49,924 nucleotides of DNA from Conidiobolus incongruus B7586 (GCA_000697335.1 JNEM01011231.1:1-49924); one strand, 5' to 3'; counted from the first letter of the stretch, positions 10,947-23,390 are shown. Notes: generated from the letters alone by a model not told the origin. Numbers and translations: made by a program.

Positions 10947-11421
10947 ATTTTATTACACACTTTTGCTTTTATAATAAACATTAAGACTATTTAATATTAT
11001 TAAATCAAATATTATATAGAATGATATAATATAGTAATCTTTTTATTCTCAGGGTTTTACAATAGAAAAATAAAACTGAGTAGTCTTGAACTATGTAAAG
11101 TAATTTTTGATTGATTGATAATTTTATTTATATGTATTAAACTTGAATCATTTGATTGAATAAGATTCTCTTATTATATTCAATTAGCTGGATTGTTATA
11201 TTCAAGTTAAATATATAGGTAATTATTGGTGTAAATCCAGTTTCATTAAGTCAATGGGTAAATGGTACTCATTTGAGAATGATGCTATTAAATTCACAAA
11301 TGCTGTAGTCGTAGTATTAATATTACAAAAATAGGTTTAGTATTGATGAGAACATGGTTTAGGGAATTGCGAATATACACATGAATAAAGTATTCTGATT
11401 ACTAATGTATTCCTTAAGTAT
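10947..11421. other. Convergent spacer between GID8 and the bZIP gene
   Basis: About 475 nt of AT-rich spacer between two 3' ends. No gene or structured element seen. Confidence 0.5.
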
Positions 11422-12228
11422 TTAATGCCTTGGTGGTTGTGGTTGATAAGGAGGTGATACTGACATTCTGTTGTCATCTTTTGAGTAGGTATGACTTTGT
11501 TGACTGGATACCAGCCCACTGTTAGTAGTTCCATGAAGTAAATTACCTGGAGAATTAGGTATCGAACTCGGATCAAGTCTTCCAGTGAGTGAGTTAACCT
11601 CATGCTGAAGTCTGGTATTATCAGCTTCCAGAGTACGCACTTTCTGTTCTAAATCACTGATATAGTTCTTTTTCTTCCTTCGACTCTCTTGTGCGGCCAA
11701 CCTATTTCTAATTAATCTTCTCTGGCGTTTATCTTCATTGGACAACCCCCGCGTACGTGGTTCAAATCGTCCAGGGTTTGATGACGTTGACATAGGACTG
11801 TTGGAACCGCTATCAGCTGGCTTCCTCCCAGGTCTACCAGAATATGGGCTGTTTGCACTCAAAAGATCGCTGTTTCCACTGGGTGAAGGTGTACGATTGT
11901 AATTTGTTGAAGAATCTGAGTAAAGTGGTGAAGAGTTTCCCAAATTAGAGGATTCTTTTAGTGAATTGTCTCTAGGTAATAAATAGTTATGATACGGAGA
12001 AGAATTTTTGAGATTCGGCGAAGTTATAGAGATATCAGGATTGTAAGGGATATCATTATGATCGGGATTGCGAGTCGAGTTATTGTTTGTTTGAGATTGA
12101 GGATTAAAATTAGAACTTGACCTAGAGTAGCTGTCACCAACATCCATTTCAGGCTCTTCTTCATTAAGTAAACCCATTAGAGATTTCCCAACAGGTGCAG
12201 AACTTCTGGAAGAAAACTTTTCACTCAT
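11422..12228 (-). CDS. bZIP transcription factor (CREB/ATF-like basic region)
   Basis: A single exon of 268 residues. The basic region lies at about 168-188 (RRLIRNRLAAQESRRKKK, with the NxxAAxxSR core) and runs into a leucine zipper (DLEQKVRTLEADNTRLQHEVNSL). N- and C-terminal parts are Ser/Asn/Pro-rich and disordered, with repeated SP sites that could be phosphorylated. The basic region resembles the fungal CREB/ATF class more than Hac1, whose core is NRRAAHQSR. Target genes cannot be inferred. No intron is needed. No CCCATAAT element was seen upstream. An overlapping open frame runs past the stop, but no Ire1-type splice hairpin accompanies it. Confidence 0.85.
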   Translation of the reverse strand: MSEKFSSRSSAPVGKSLMGLLNEEEPEMDVGDSYSRSSSNFNPQSQTNNNSTRNPDHNDIPYNPDISITSPNLKNSSPYHNYLLPRDNSLKESSNLGNSSPLYSDSSTNYNRTPSPSGNSDLLSANSPYSGRPGRKPADSGSNSPMSTSSNPGRFEPRTRGLSNEDKRQRRLIRNRLAAQESRRKKKNYISDLEQKVRTLEADNTRLQHEVNSLTGRLDPSSIPNSPGNLLHGTTNSGLVSSQQSHTYSKDDNRMSVSPPYQPQPPRH

Positions 12229-14102
12229 ATTTGAATTTTGAAAATTTTGTTAACGATATAAATAGTCCTAAATAGCTAAGCGATAAAAAATATTAGTGGA
12301 TTGTAGTAAGACTATATAGACTAACACTATTAGGGTATTGATAATAAAACAAAAAGGATGAAAACAATTTAATACTAATAAAATATCTAGAATAGTGATA
12401 AAGAATCAAGAATTGATACGCCTAATAGCCAAAAAGTAAATAACAGATTAGTTGAGTACTAAACTAATCCCTTATTTTGAATTTGGTGACATCATATCAA
12501 TTCGATTGTATTTATTCTTGCAAAAATTTTCCTTTTCCTTTTTCATTCAAATGAATTTTAAAAAAATGTTTAATTTTGATTTTCTTAATTACTTCAACTT
12601 CCTTAGGAATTAATCATTATGATCTTCTAGTATCAACTACTAAATTTCAATTAAATATAATATAATTCTAGTAGATCTTGGATGATTAATAGATATTCGT
12701 TAATATATTTTATCTGAATTAATCAATTTTTTACCAATTAGTGATTGCATATTAATGCGGTAATTGGAATATAGTGACCCAAAATTCAATCCATATTAAA
12801 CATTTGGTCAATTTCCTTATTGAGCAAGGTCAGATATGTTAAATATGATATGTATGATGTTATTTTTCTATTAATTATTTCTAATATATGATGTTAATTA
12901 TGAAAACAAATTATTTCAATAATATAAAAAATATAAAATTCCACAAAAACGTCTATTTTTTAGTATTTTGATTAAATTATACTCATATTCAATTTCTAAA
13001 TATTAATTTATCAATAATTCAAGTGAAATAATTTATCAAAAACATCTGTATGATATTGATTTCCTTCATTTTTCAAAATTATTTAATTATGTACAAATAT
13101 AATTTACATTTTAAACCTAATAGATCAACATTGATTATTTCCCATATTATGTTTTACAGATAAATAATCAAATCCTTAACCTTTTCCACCTTCAAAATTA
13201 CGATTTAATTGCGGTGTTAATCAAGAATTGTTTCAATATGATTATCGATTGTATACATATTTATGTGTTATAGTCTTAAAAAGTATATGGAATATTCTTG
13301 AAACTATAAATGATGAAATGTTGTTTTCTAAATCTATGTGAAGTAAAATTGAATATTTATAGTTCAAATGTATTTAGCATATATGAAGAGATTTAATCCT
13401 TGAAATTAAAAAAATAGATCAAGTAAATTAATAAACAATAGGAAATTTCTAATATTAATCACAATTAGAAATTTATGAATATTGATCTTTTAATTAAACT
13501 TGAAAAATAAATCTGTCATTCCTTGATAGGAATTGAAATGGCCAAACATTTTTTAAAATATTTTTAATAAAATTGGAATATATGATAAAAATCCATAAAA
13601 TGCATAATAAATAACGCTGTATCACAGGTCTGAATAATAATAGATTTTTTATTTTTATCCTCATTACATATATATACTTTATATTCATATTGATTGAGGT
13701 TTTTTCAATTATTAAGAAATAATCCATGTACACTGGATATTACTTTAAATTCATTTGATATATCATATTTTGTGATAAAATTTAAGTTAAAAGAAAATAA
13801 ATTTAGATATAGTGATTTTTCAACTAAAGTTTATTTTGTTTTTTATAAACCCATTACTATATTTATTAACTAATAACCATTTAATAAATATTGATTTTAA
13901 TATAATAAAATCCCATAATTTTCCAATTTGGTTTCATTTATATTAAATATTAAAATCAAGCTATAGTTTGAATTAAAAATTAAATTTATTGATCAAATAA
14001 TAAACCTCAATCAATCAATTTATTGAAATACTTCATCTGTATTTTATTAATTAACTTAAAATTTATTTGATACACATATTCCTATATTTAAAGTAAGGCA
14101 AA
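12229..14102. other. Long AT-rich spacer
   Basis: 1.9 kb with normal spacer dinucleotide use (CA/TG not depleted). The only recognised feature is the CCCATAAT element near 13912. An open stretch of 79 codons around 13494-13733 has no codon or domain signal. Confidence 0.5.
13912..13919 (+). promoter_or_regulatory. CCCATAAT element upstream of Tco89-like gene
   Basis: TCCCATAATTTTCC context, 191 nt before the start at 14103. Confidence 0.4.
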
Positions 14103-14615
14103 ATGAGTGAACAGTCACAAGAAAATCAACCTATTAGAAGTAATAGAAAAGTGAAATTTATTTTTGGTGATGAAGATTCCACAGTATCTAGAAGTGCTTC
14201 CCTAAGTTCACCGATTAAACAATCCAACAACTTTTCCGAAACTCCATTTCCCAATACTCTCGTTTCTGGCGATTCTAATCACGAATCAAATCTTCCTTCT
14301 CCTTTGCCTATTTCGGTCACTGCAAGCAACCAAACTTCGTCCCAATTTAGTAATTTACTCACGCCTATCCAGCCTGCATCCTCCCAATCTACTAACCATA
14401 CTGACGAGACGCCGTTGGTGAGTAGAACACAGAGAAAGCTCATGCTTCAGAGAGAATATTCAATGGCGAGTGAAGAAGGAAATGACACACTAGACATAGG
14501 CCATCTCAACAAAGAACTGGACAGGGCGCATAAGGAGTATGCATGGATCCGAAAGCATTACGATCCCATTGGCGATAGTTTAAATCGGTTGAATCAATTA
14601 AGACGAAATGTGTAA
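14103..14615 (+). CDS. Tco89-like protein (possible TORC1-associated), 170 residues
   Basis: A single exon. The first ~100 residues are Ser/Thr/Pro-rich and disordered. The conserved part is C-terminal: SRTQRKLMLQRE near residue 106, then an acidic linker, then LDRAHKEYAWIRKHYDPIGDSLNRL. This layout (SRTQxKLxLQR followed by an EY..xRxxxxPxxDSLxRL block) recalls the C-terminal region of fungal proteins related to the TORC1 subunit Tco89. I recognise this from memory of the pattern and cannot verify it. If correct, it would be a vacuolar-membrane TORC1 partner. The start is the first ATG after a short leader. Confidence 0.6.
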   Translation: MSEQSQENQPIRSNRKVKFIFGDEDSTVSRSASLSSPIKQSNNFSETPFPNTLVSGDSNHESNLPSPLPISVTASNQTSSQFSNLLTPIQPASSQSTNHTDETPLVSRTQRKLMLQREYSMASEEGNDTLDIGHLNKELDRAHKEYAWIRKHYDPIGDSLNRLNQLRRNV

Positions 14616-15417
14616 ATTATCAGTGTATTTTAATTTTTGCTCTCAATTGTCTAATAAATTCAATGTTAACTATCCTTTTATTTAATTTATGTCATTATTT
14701 TAAGGTAATGGTAATTCTTCATTTTTTTTAATTCTTATATATAAGTTTTTTATACTAACGAAGTATTAGTATACTTGAAAAACCAAGATAATTAATGTTG
14801 AAATTTTATTTGAATTCTTATATGGTACATTGATATATATTATAATAATATCAATTTTTCTTTAATATGATGAATTATTCTTCTGAATCTGCTATATTGA
14901 ATATTGAGACCTTATTATCCATTCTTTTCTCTTTTTTAATATATAAATATATTTAATATTTTTAATATTTTTAATAATACATGCTAAAATTTAAAATTCA
15001 TCATTTGATTTAATTATATTTTTAAAAATATTAAGAACTAAGTTTATTAATTTATTCATTATATTAATATTTTTTCATTAATACATAAGGAAATTATCTT
15101 TTGAATATTGAAATATATGGAATTGTATTAAAAAAAGTATCTGCAAAGATTGCCACCAAATTGATTTTATTTAAATATAAAATTCAATCAAATCCAAGTG
15201 ATACTATGCAATATTAAAATTATCTTTTGTATAAAAAATGCCATATATTAAGGTTATTCAATTAAAAAGTGGAAAACACACAATAATTCCAAAAAAATAG
15301 AATGTAAAATGGATATTGAATTTAGTTAAAGGAATATGCTTCCTGTTTTTCAAAATATGATTATATTAAATAAAATTTTAATATAATTGAGTTCAACAGG
15401 TAAACAAAATTCATAGG
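14616..15417. other. AT-rich spacer
   Basis: 800 nt with no supported gene, RNA or repeat. Confidence 0.5.
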
Positions 15418-16850
15418 CTTGTCTGCAGCCATTATTAATCAAATATTAGATTATTTAGACTTTCATTCTTTGACATAAGTTCAACTATGATGCAAACCCA
15501 TTCAAAAGTGCTGTTTACTAGGAATATAGAACCAGATCAACTTAATAACGATATCTCCAAGTATTTAATTTGAATCAAAGGCAGACATATTGATAGAGAA
15601 GTATTAAGATATTGCAATATGTTATTAATACCCAACTAACAATGTATTCAGTCTGATTTGTGTCAATTGAATAATATCAGGCGTTTGTTTAATGCTCAAC
15701 CAATGGAGCATCTTGCAATTTACACAAGCTTCATTGAAATAATACCCAACTTAACATCTGTTGGATGGCTAACGACTGCCTATTTAAATCATCAATTATT
15801 CAATCTGTATCAATTCAAATGTCTGCAGCATGTAGGTATAATGGGAAATATAAGCCAAATAAAATATCTAATCAAAAGTTTGTTCGAATTTAAGCTAAAT
15901 TTAAGTTCATTTCCAATAGCTACCAATACTATTCAATTTATTCTATGTTACCTTGTATCTCATTAATTAATTCTCAAGCAATCTAAAATTTTGGATAATG
16001 GCAAGTTAAGCTTAGAACTCACTGAAGAAGGATTGAACAATAATCAAATAACACTTCAAGGATTTGAGCTGATGGAGAATTTGAAGCATGTCGAATTTGA
16101 GTAATCAATATATTTGACAATTTACAAAAGTTTAGCCATTTCAACGATCTCATGCTATTTCCTCCAAAGCTAGCCTTGAATATATTTAATTTAGCCGGCA
16201 CTGTTGAAAGCTTTCAATTCCCAACTGATAGCTGGAATACTCTCGATCATTTTGTGAAGCCGTAATATTTCAATGCTTTTAGAGTTCGAATTCGGATTTT
16301 ATTACAATTAAAGATCAAGCAGGTTTGCTCAGGTTTCCAAATCTTGTCAAGTTGTCTTAAAAATTCTTTGAACTGGATCAAGCTTTGTTAAGTGATTTGA
16401 AGTATTTGAAAGTCCTTAAACTGGGATACTTTGGAAGGAATCGAATTGAGTTCAAATTAGAATTTATTCCAATTAAATCCTCAACGCATCTAGAATTAAT
16501 GAATGGAACGGATAATCCACGCATGATATCAGCACTCAACCAATGGATGCCCAACCTCGAGCACTTCGCATGTAGTTATTTCGATTTCCACTAGTCCGAA
16601 ATTCACAAATCTTTCAAATATTTCATCATTAAACACTTCAAAATCTTAGGCTCACTCAAATACCAAATTTTAATCCTGAAAAAACTTAAAAAATTGAAAC
16701 TGCTTCAGTTTGTTGGCAGAGTGATTAATAAAAAACCTTAATCAAGTGTCTACCGTTGTTCGGTGATATTCAAGTTGAGAGAGTGGTATCAGCAGATATT
16801 AGAATGGAAAATTATGAAATCCCTTTAAATTTTATGCACCAATAAAAATT
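15418..16850 (+). pseudogene. Decayed F-box/leucine-rich-repeat protein gene
   Basis: A chain of open pieces in one direction reads like an F-box/LRR protein. It opens with an F-box-like start (INQILDYLDFHSLT) and continues with Leu-rich helices and strands (LKYLKVLKLGYF, MPNLEHFACSYF, LKKLKLLQFVG). The longest pieces are 15658-15966 and 16385-16594. At least five in-frame stops interrupt them, nearly all TAA or TAG at places where Gln would fit, plus phase breaks near 16090 and 16270. Such proteins are substrate adaptors of SCF ubiquitin ligases and often form large families in fungi. No promoter element or clear start codon was found, so it is probably dead. Confidence 0.55.
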
Positions 16851-17301
16851 AATAATATTGATAGAAATAAAATAAAAGTTAGATATATATTTGATATATT
16901 AAGGTTTACGATAATTGCTGTTCTAATGCTATTGTCATTAGAATCTGCTATTTTAACAAATTAACCACATATTTTCAGTAATGTGAAATTTTTTTTCAAA
17001 AATAACTCATTTACAGGTATTGTTTATTAAACCTTTATTGAAATATAATTACTTGGATTATGTTAATTATACAAAAGAATTAAATTTGTAAGTAGTATAG
17101 ATATTAATATTTTATATAGCTGAAATGAAGAATGAATTAGATCAAAATTGATAAAACTGGGATATTCAAAATTGGCTGATTTTAATTAATAAGTGATAAT
17201 ACCATCTATAATCAATCAAAATAATAAATATCTTGGTATATTTCAGCTTGGTATGAATTATATTATCAATTTAAATAGGGTAGAGATGTAATAAGTTAGA
17301 A
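16851..17301. other. AT-rich spacer
   Basis: 450 nt with no supported feature. Confidence 0.5.
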
Positions 17302-18745
17302 TCAAAATTTGAGTTTAATTGATAAAGCTTTGATAAATTTGATATTAGAACTTAATTGACAATTCAAGTGTAGTATGATTTCAAAAACATCACTCTCAAA
17401 TTTTTTGAAGCTTTTAATCCCTGGACAATACAAGAAATAACGATAATAATCAGTTAACATAAAGTGGTTTTTCAATTGATAAGGGGGATAATCTGCCAGA
17501 CTGTGCAAAACCTCCTCACTAAGCCCTAGAATGAGACGGGCAAGGTCATCCACTTGAGATAAATATAAAAGGATATTTTCCTCAACTCGTTTCTTTACAG
17601 TGGTCGCATTTATGATCATCTACCAGATTTTTAAACCGTGTCTAAGTTGTTGGACAAAAATCAGAAATGTACTATATACATGATCCTGTATAGTCGTTAA
17701 TTTTAAATCTATTTTTTTATTCTTATGTCTAAATATCTTCGTATGAAATGTAATAACTATCTGGGCTCTCATCAACGTATGCAGAAACAGGTTTTGCAAG
17801 AGCAACAAACATTGCTAATATATATATCCCATCTCTGCATGCTTGAAAGACACTACATTTACTCCTTCCTCATCGTCATCCGGCTCAATAACTTTATTAT
17901 CCTTAGTTGTAGCAATTATAGACAAATTATCATTCTTTCTGTCAAGATTCGAAATTATTTTCGAAACATTTGCTTTATCTTCAATATTGATAATGTTAAA
18001 CTTTAAACAGTCATCTACTCTTAAATAACAATACAATAGTTTATTGATGTCAAATCCTTTTTCAACATATACATTAATTCCTACAAACTCTTGAGGAGCT
18101 ATATAATCCTCTATGTGTGAATCCATGTTTATACCAGACTTTAGATCACGAATAAGCGATCTAGAGATAGTTCTGTAGTAAATCTCTATCTCATCTTTAT
18201 TTTTAGTGTTTATTATTTTCAATATTTTCCAGTCAGTATCATGAACTATAAAATATTCTTTTGATGCATCTTCATATTTTATTCTTTGGATTTCGGTTTT
18301 GTAATTTTCTGATAATTCATCAACATAGAAGACTTTAGTATCTTCGTCCAAAAACGATAACCTTCTATATAAACCATAGAGCTTAATATACTCTTTGCAA
18401 CAATCATAAACATCTTGCTTAATAAAAACAGGTAATAGAGGTTTATTTTTTTTTCTTTAGATACCACATCTTTGTATAAGCAATCATAGTTTGCTTCTTT
18501 TGTTCTAAGTACATGATTTTCAAAAGATCGTTTCACATCTATATACTTTTTTCTAGTTTCAGGGTTGTTTACAACTATTCTATCTTTCAAAATTACAACA
18601 TAATGATAATCATCCTTTTCAAGAACAACCTTGAGCTCGTCATCATTTAAATAAATCGGCTTATATTCGTTTACAAGATGACCGAAGTATGTCTCAGTAA
18701 GAGGAAAGTTAATGAATTTATGAATGTATATTAGACATTTTTAAT
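17302..18745 (-). pseudogene. Unrecognised Lys/Ile/Asp-rich gene, interrupted
   Basis: Consecutive open pieces on the minus strand (about 18745 to 18447, 18351-17815, then 17619-17302) read as pieces of a larger protein whose frame is interrupted more than once. Sequence such as NEYKPIYLNDDELKVVLEKD and FVGINVYVEKGFDINKLLYC is well formed with sensible hydrophobic spacing, so this was coding DNA. Around 17815 a short stretch resembles a signal peptide (MFVALAKPVSAYVDE). I recognise no family. Base and codon use is somewhat less AT-extreme than flanking spacer. It may be a host gene relic or an acquired gene; the sequence does not decide. Confidence 0.5.
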
Positions 18746-19357
18746 TTTCAATCTATTAATTTGTCACATTATTTGTATATCTGAGTTGCAATTTTCATTT
18801 ATTTTAATATGGGTATGGTGAAATAGTATTGTTTTGGAAGGGATATTACATTTAACGTGACTTAAACTCCAAATTTCAAGTAAAACAATAAATAATTCTA
18901 AATATTATTTGAGAAGAATATTAAAATGTATTCAAGAGAAAATGATACATTGAAATTATATAATAAGGTATGGTATTACTACAAAGTTATAATATATGAC
19001 CATAGTTGCAATTATTCAGTATATTTATTATTTGTGATTTAATTTTGACAGTAGATTTGATAAACTTCATACACGGATTGAAAGAGAAACAGAGATTAAT
19101 TTACAAAAATTATCTAATCAAGTTATACATAAAATAATGCAAATTGATGCGAATATATTATCTGTATTGAATCAAACTGAACCACAATTATGATATAGAT
19201 TGAATTTGATAAGAAAATGGACTTTTTTCGAAAACCCATTAATTTTTGATCAATGATTGAATTAATAAATAGATAAAAAAGCAACGATACAATTTTAAAC
19301 TCCTTTAAATCAAAAGCTTATTCAATTAACAATAATAGTTATTATTAAAATATCATA
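18746..19357. other. Spacer with a possible small coiled-coil exon
   Basis: An open stretch at 19052-19193 after a good acceptor (TTTTGACAG) encodes 46 residues of coiled-coil type (FDKLHTRIERETEINLQKLSN...). A candidate first exon, 18926-18967 (ATG to AAG|GTATGG), is out of phase with it, so no gene is called. Confidence 0.3.
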
Positions 19358-21393
19358 ATGTTAGACTATTTTACCATCTTAACTACTGGAGGTATTGTAT
19401 TATTTCATTTAGATTTTATTCCACCCCAGCAAAATTCTATTCAAGGAAACGATGAATTGAATAAATTAGGAAACACTAAACAGGTGAACCCGGTTTATCA
19501 AACAAGTATTAATCAGTTAATTTTACAAATTTTTAACTCTGGTAAAATCAGTTTAAAGAGTTGGAGCTTTAATGGGTTGAAACTGGAGTGGATTTTGGAA
19601 AATGAACTCAATTTGATCTTTGTGGTAAATCTCCATTTTTCTATCATCTAATTTAACTTTATTTATTTTTATCGAAATAGGCAGTTTATCAAAATATTTT
19701 ACAACTTACATACGTTGAAGAGTTACTAAGGGTTGTTAAACAAGTTTTTATTCAACAATATAGGGAACAGATTGAACAATTTTTAAATCCTAATTTATTA
19801 AAACACTTTAACACTTCTGATTTATCACAATTTGAACCTAATTTTAAGAAGATATTGAAGAGTTTAGAATTTCAAAATTCTAAGCAGCCAAAACAACCTA
19901 GAAAATTTGAGCAGACTAGAAAATTCCAAGAGAGTTTGAAGGGTGGTAACAGTGAAAAAATTCAGTTGAAGCAAGGTTCGAACGGCGGAGCTAGTGGTAC
20001 CGATATAGGGAGTGAAAGTGTTGAAGATTTGGCACAAAAGTTCAAGTTCACTCAGGGTAAGAAAGCACCTCGCAAATTCCAGCCCAAGAATAAAGAAAAT
20101 AAAGATGGTGAAGAATCAACCAACAAAAAGGCTTCCAGAACTTGGGATGATGGTAAAGTGACTAAGAAGCAGATGGAACTCTTAGACTATAGTGACGACA
20201 AGCATTTGTCTTCCCAAGCAACCACTCCTAACAACGAAAGTGATGAAGATTATCGAGATCACTCCGATAAATACCAATTAAATCAAGGATTATACGATTT
20301 ACAAGAATTTTCCAATTATAAAGTTGCTACGCCTCAAAAATCAGCTTTCACCAATATTTTCAACACTCTTACAGGCCAAAAGGAACTCAGCGATGAAAAT
20401 CTTGCCCCAGTCCTCAAGCAATTACAAGAGCATTTAGTCCAAAAAAACGTTGCTTCTGAAATCGCACAGCAACTGTGCGAATCTGTTCAATCCAATCTCG
20501 TCGGTACAAAACTTGGTGCTTTTCAATCAATCCATTCAGTTTGTAAAAACGCCTTACACGAAAGTTTAACACGTATTCTCTCACCTGGTACTAGTCTTGA
20601 TCTATTGAAAGATATCCAACGTGCAAACAAACAGGAGCAACGTCCTTATGTCATCACCTTTATTGGTGTCAACGGAGTTGGCAAATCTACCAACCTGAGT
20701 AAGGTATGCTTCTGGCTGCTACAGAACAAGAAGAAGGTGCTGATCGCTGCTTGTGATACTTTCCGTTCTGGAGCTGTCGAACAATTAAGAGTACATGCTA
20801 CTAATTTACTCAAAGTTCACCAATCCGGTCAAGTTGCTCTTTTCGAACGTGGTTACGGCAAGGACTCAGCAACTATCGCCAAAGATGCCATCAAATATGC
20901 CAAGGATAATGGATTCGACGTAGTTATGGTAGATACCGCAGGGCGAATGCAGAATAACGAACCCTTAATGAAATCTTTAGCAAAGGTAGCTATACTTAGT
21001 TTGAAATATATTTACATTAACCTTGAAATATTTATAGCTGGTTACTTTAAATCAACCCGACAAAGTGTTATTCGTAGGAGAAGCTCTTGTTGGCAACGAA
21101 GCAGTCGATCAATTAAAAGGATTTAATCAAGCTTTAGAAAATTTCTCGGGAACTTACCAACCTCGCAAAATTGATGGTATTATTTTAACTAAATTTGATA
21201 CCATTGATGACAAGGTAATTCCTATTATAAAACTCTCCTTTAAAACTGTGTACTAATTTCATTTCAGGTTGGAGCTGCACTCTCTATGACATACACTTCT
21301 GGAGCACCTATTTTATTCGTAGGAACTGGTCAAACTTATACTGATTTGAAACGTATGAGCGTCGAAATTATTGTTAACACCTTACTTAATTAG
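19358..21393 (+). CDS. Signal recognition particle receptor alpha subunit (docking protein)
   Basis: Exons 19358-19624, 19681-20985, 21038-21214 and 21268-21393 give 624 residues, the usual SR-alpha length. The N-terminal SRX domain ([34 protein letters not shown]) binds the SR-beta GTPase at the ER membrane. A charged Lys-rich linker spans about 160-290. The C-terminal NG GTPase domain has G1 GVNGVGKST (about 418-426), a [15 protein letters not shown] stretch, G3 [13 protein letters not shown] (about 507), and [13 protein letters not shown] followed by G4 TKFDTIDD (about 575). It docks ribosome-SRP complexes to the ER. Introns are 56, 52 and 53 nt. Orthologue of yeast SRP101. Confidence 0.96.
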
Positions 21394-21702
21394 TATATTG
21401 TGATTTTTATTTCTTATTATTAAATAGCAGCATATTATTACATTTATTCAATTTAATATTTCAATTTGCCAATTTTACTAAGTTTAAAATCTGGAATTTT
21501 GCTTTGAATCAAGTTGTAATTTGATGAATTATGATTGAATGATCATTATATATAACATGATATTTATTATAAAATATTAATAATAATTGATAAATTCTAA
21601 TTATTTATTCTAGTTTATCATCTAGTATAATTGCTAATAACGTGTTTTTGGTTTAAATTTAGTGATATTTAAGTTAAATCTATAAAATAAATAATATAAA
21701 AT
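21394..21702. other. Convergent spacer
   Basis: 309 nt between the 3' ends of SR-alpha and the Bmt5-like gene. Nothing recognised. Confidence 0.5.
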
Positions 21703-22768
21703 CTATTGATCTTCCAAATCATCGTCATCACTATCCTCTTTAGCTGAATCTGGCTGCTTTCTTTTAATACCAGGTTTTTGTTTAGAGGGTTTTTCAATAT
21801 TTTGCGAGCCTTCCAAAACAAAGACATACGTCTTGGGTTTCTTGCTAACAATTTCGTCGTTCTCTCCTTTGACGAGCTTTTCCAACCTTCCCAACGTTCT
21901 TCTATGTTCGTAACCAGGGTAGAGATTACAATTGAAAGGAAAGCATTCTTTGAGTATAAATCCACATTGAGTTGCTAGGGAACACACTTTCCAGCTATCG
22001 TATGGTTCCCCCGACTTGAGGGTGATAAGAACTTGACCAGATTTGGATAAAAATTGAGGCACTGATTTGAAGAAACCGAGAAGTAAATTTTGATTGGATT
22101 TGATGTTATGGATTTGGGATTTTATACCCTTGCCTAAATTCAAAAATATGATCAATTACTGAGTTTCGGAGTTCCAATATTTGTAATATTACCAGCATGA
22201 GGAAAATTAAAGACTACTTTGTCAAACTCAACAGTACTCGTATTCCTTCTATTGTCGCTATTAGTTTGATATTCACTTCCTTTACGCTCATTAATCGCTT
22301 TTAACAACAATTTCCTGGAACGCTGCAAATTCGTAGCATCGATAGAGTGCAATATATTGACATCCATATCTTTGAGCTGATTCAAGATGCTGACCACTTC
22401 TTCACCATATTTGGCTTCCAACTCTTCTTCAGTATCGAAACTTGTAGCATACAAATTGGTACTATCCACGAACTTGTTAGCTAAGGCCAGAGCAAAACTG
22501 AAATTGCCTAAATTTTGGGTAATTATATTTAGTAATAAATTAGTGAAATAAATAAAGATAACGTACCTTCACCCAATAATAAGGTTTTCTCGTTATCAGA
22601 ATAGGGATCTTTAGCGTGCTTTAATCTCTCCTTCTCCTTCTCCTGCTTGGATATTACTGGCTGATTCTTGAGTTGGTTATTAGGCTGCTTTTTAGGCTTA
22701 TTTAAATTGTGTTTGTGTTGTAAATTGGTTAATCTTTGATTCAATTTTAATTTTTTAGTTTTAGTCAT
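21703..22768 (-). CDS. 25S rRNA (uridine-N3)-methyltransferase, Bmt5-like
   Basis: Exons 22567-22768, 22193-22507 and 21703-22133 give 315 residues. A basic N terminus (TKTKKLKLNQRL, typical of nucleolar proteins) precedes a Rossmann-like SAM domain. Family motifs occur in order: LLLGEGNFSFALALA, the AdoMet-binding start; ATSFDTEEELEAKYG; NILHSIDATNL; DKVVFNFPHAGKGIKSQ; NQNLLLGFFKS; LKSGEPYDSW; and YPGYEHRRTLG. Yeast Bmt5 methylates U2634 of 25S rRNA. Both introns are 59 nt; the second was placed so that FNFPHAG joins KGIK as in homologues. The C terminus is acidic (EDSDDDDLEDQ). Role is inferred from family. Confidence 0.92.
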
Positions 22769-23390
22769 TGTTTTAATATTAGATATTTTTTGATTAAATT
22801 TAAGGTTTCAAAACTATTAATAATTTGTTTTAAGTTTGAATTTTTGTGGGAATACTTCTGTTAATAAGAATCTTAACTATAAACTCAAATAGTTACTTAT
22901 TTCTGAAAAACTATCAAGTATTATATTATATTTAAAATAATCTATATTCTGATATTTTCATAATTATATTTATCATGATATTTTTAATTTTTTCTTTATC
23001 TTATATTTCAATAATAGTTAAAACATCATTTAATGTCAAATGAATATTAAAAATAGGTATTGACAATAAATTGAGTAATTTATTAATAGAAAAATTTCTC
23101 AGAATAAATATAATGATTTATAAATATTAATTATGTACAATAATTATTTTCGTCATAAATTTATTAGAGGCATTGTAAAGAGAATAGTAGGAAAGATTTG
23201 ATAAAATAAATCATATATACTATATTAAATAATAGATATGTTAAATTATTAAAAAATAAATTTGAAAAATATATATCACAGGAAAGATCGAAATGTTATT
23301 TAAAATCAAATAAATTGATAAAAAGATTAGAATTCAAAATCGTAACTTTAAAAAATGATATCTATATTCAATAACATTTTCAGGAATATG
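22769..23390. other. AT-rich spacer upstream of the Bmt5-like gene
   Basis: 620 nt with no supported gene. Confidence 0.5.

Noticed and set aside
11337-11603. Second frame over the bZIP 3' end, as in Hac1/XBP1 unconventional splicing
   Set aside because: No paired CNGCNGN loops flank a plausible excised segment, and the basic region is CREB/ATF-like. The overlap is likely chance.
13494-13733. 79-codon open frame on the minus strand
   Set aside because: Composition is that of random AT-rich DNA (Ile, Tyr, Lys, Phe), with no domain or upstream element.
8430-16850. Reassigned TAA/TAG as glutamine (variant nuclear code)
   Set aside because: MCM3, SR-alpha, PFK-2, PTP and RPC1 together cover more than 2700 codons without one internal TAA/TAG and use CAA/CAG for Gln, and the confident genes end in TAA or TAG. 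The affected loci also have phase breaks, so decay is the better reading.
22134-22192. A 26-nt intron in the Bmt5-like gene
   Set aside because: Using the upstream donor (GTAATATT) gives a normal 59-nt intron and restores FNFPHAG-KGIK exactly as in homologues.
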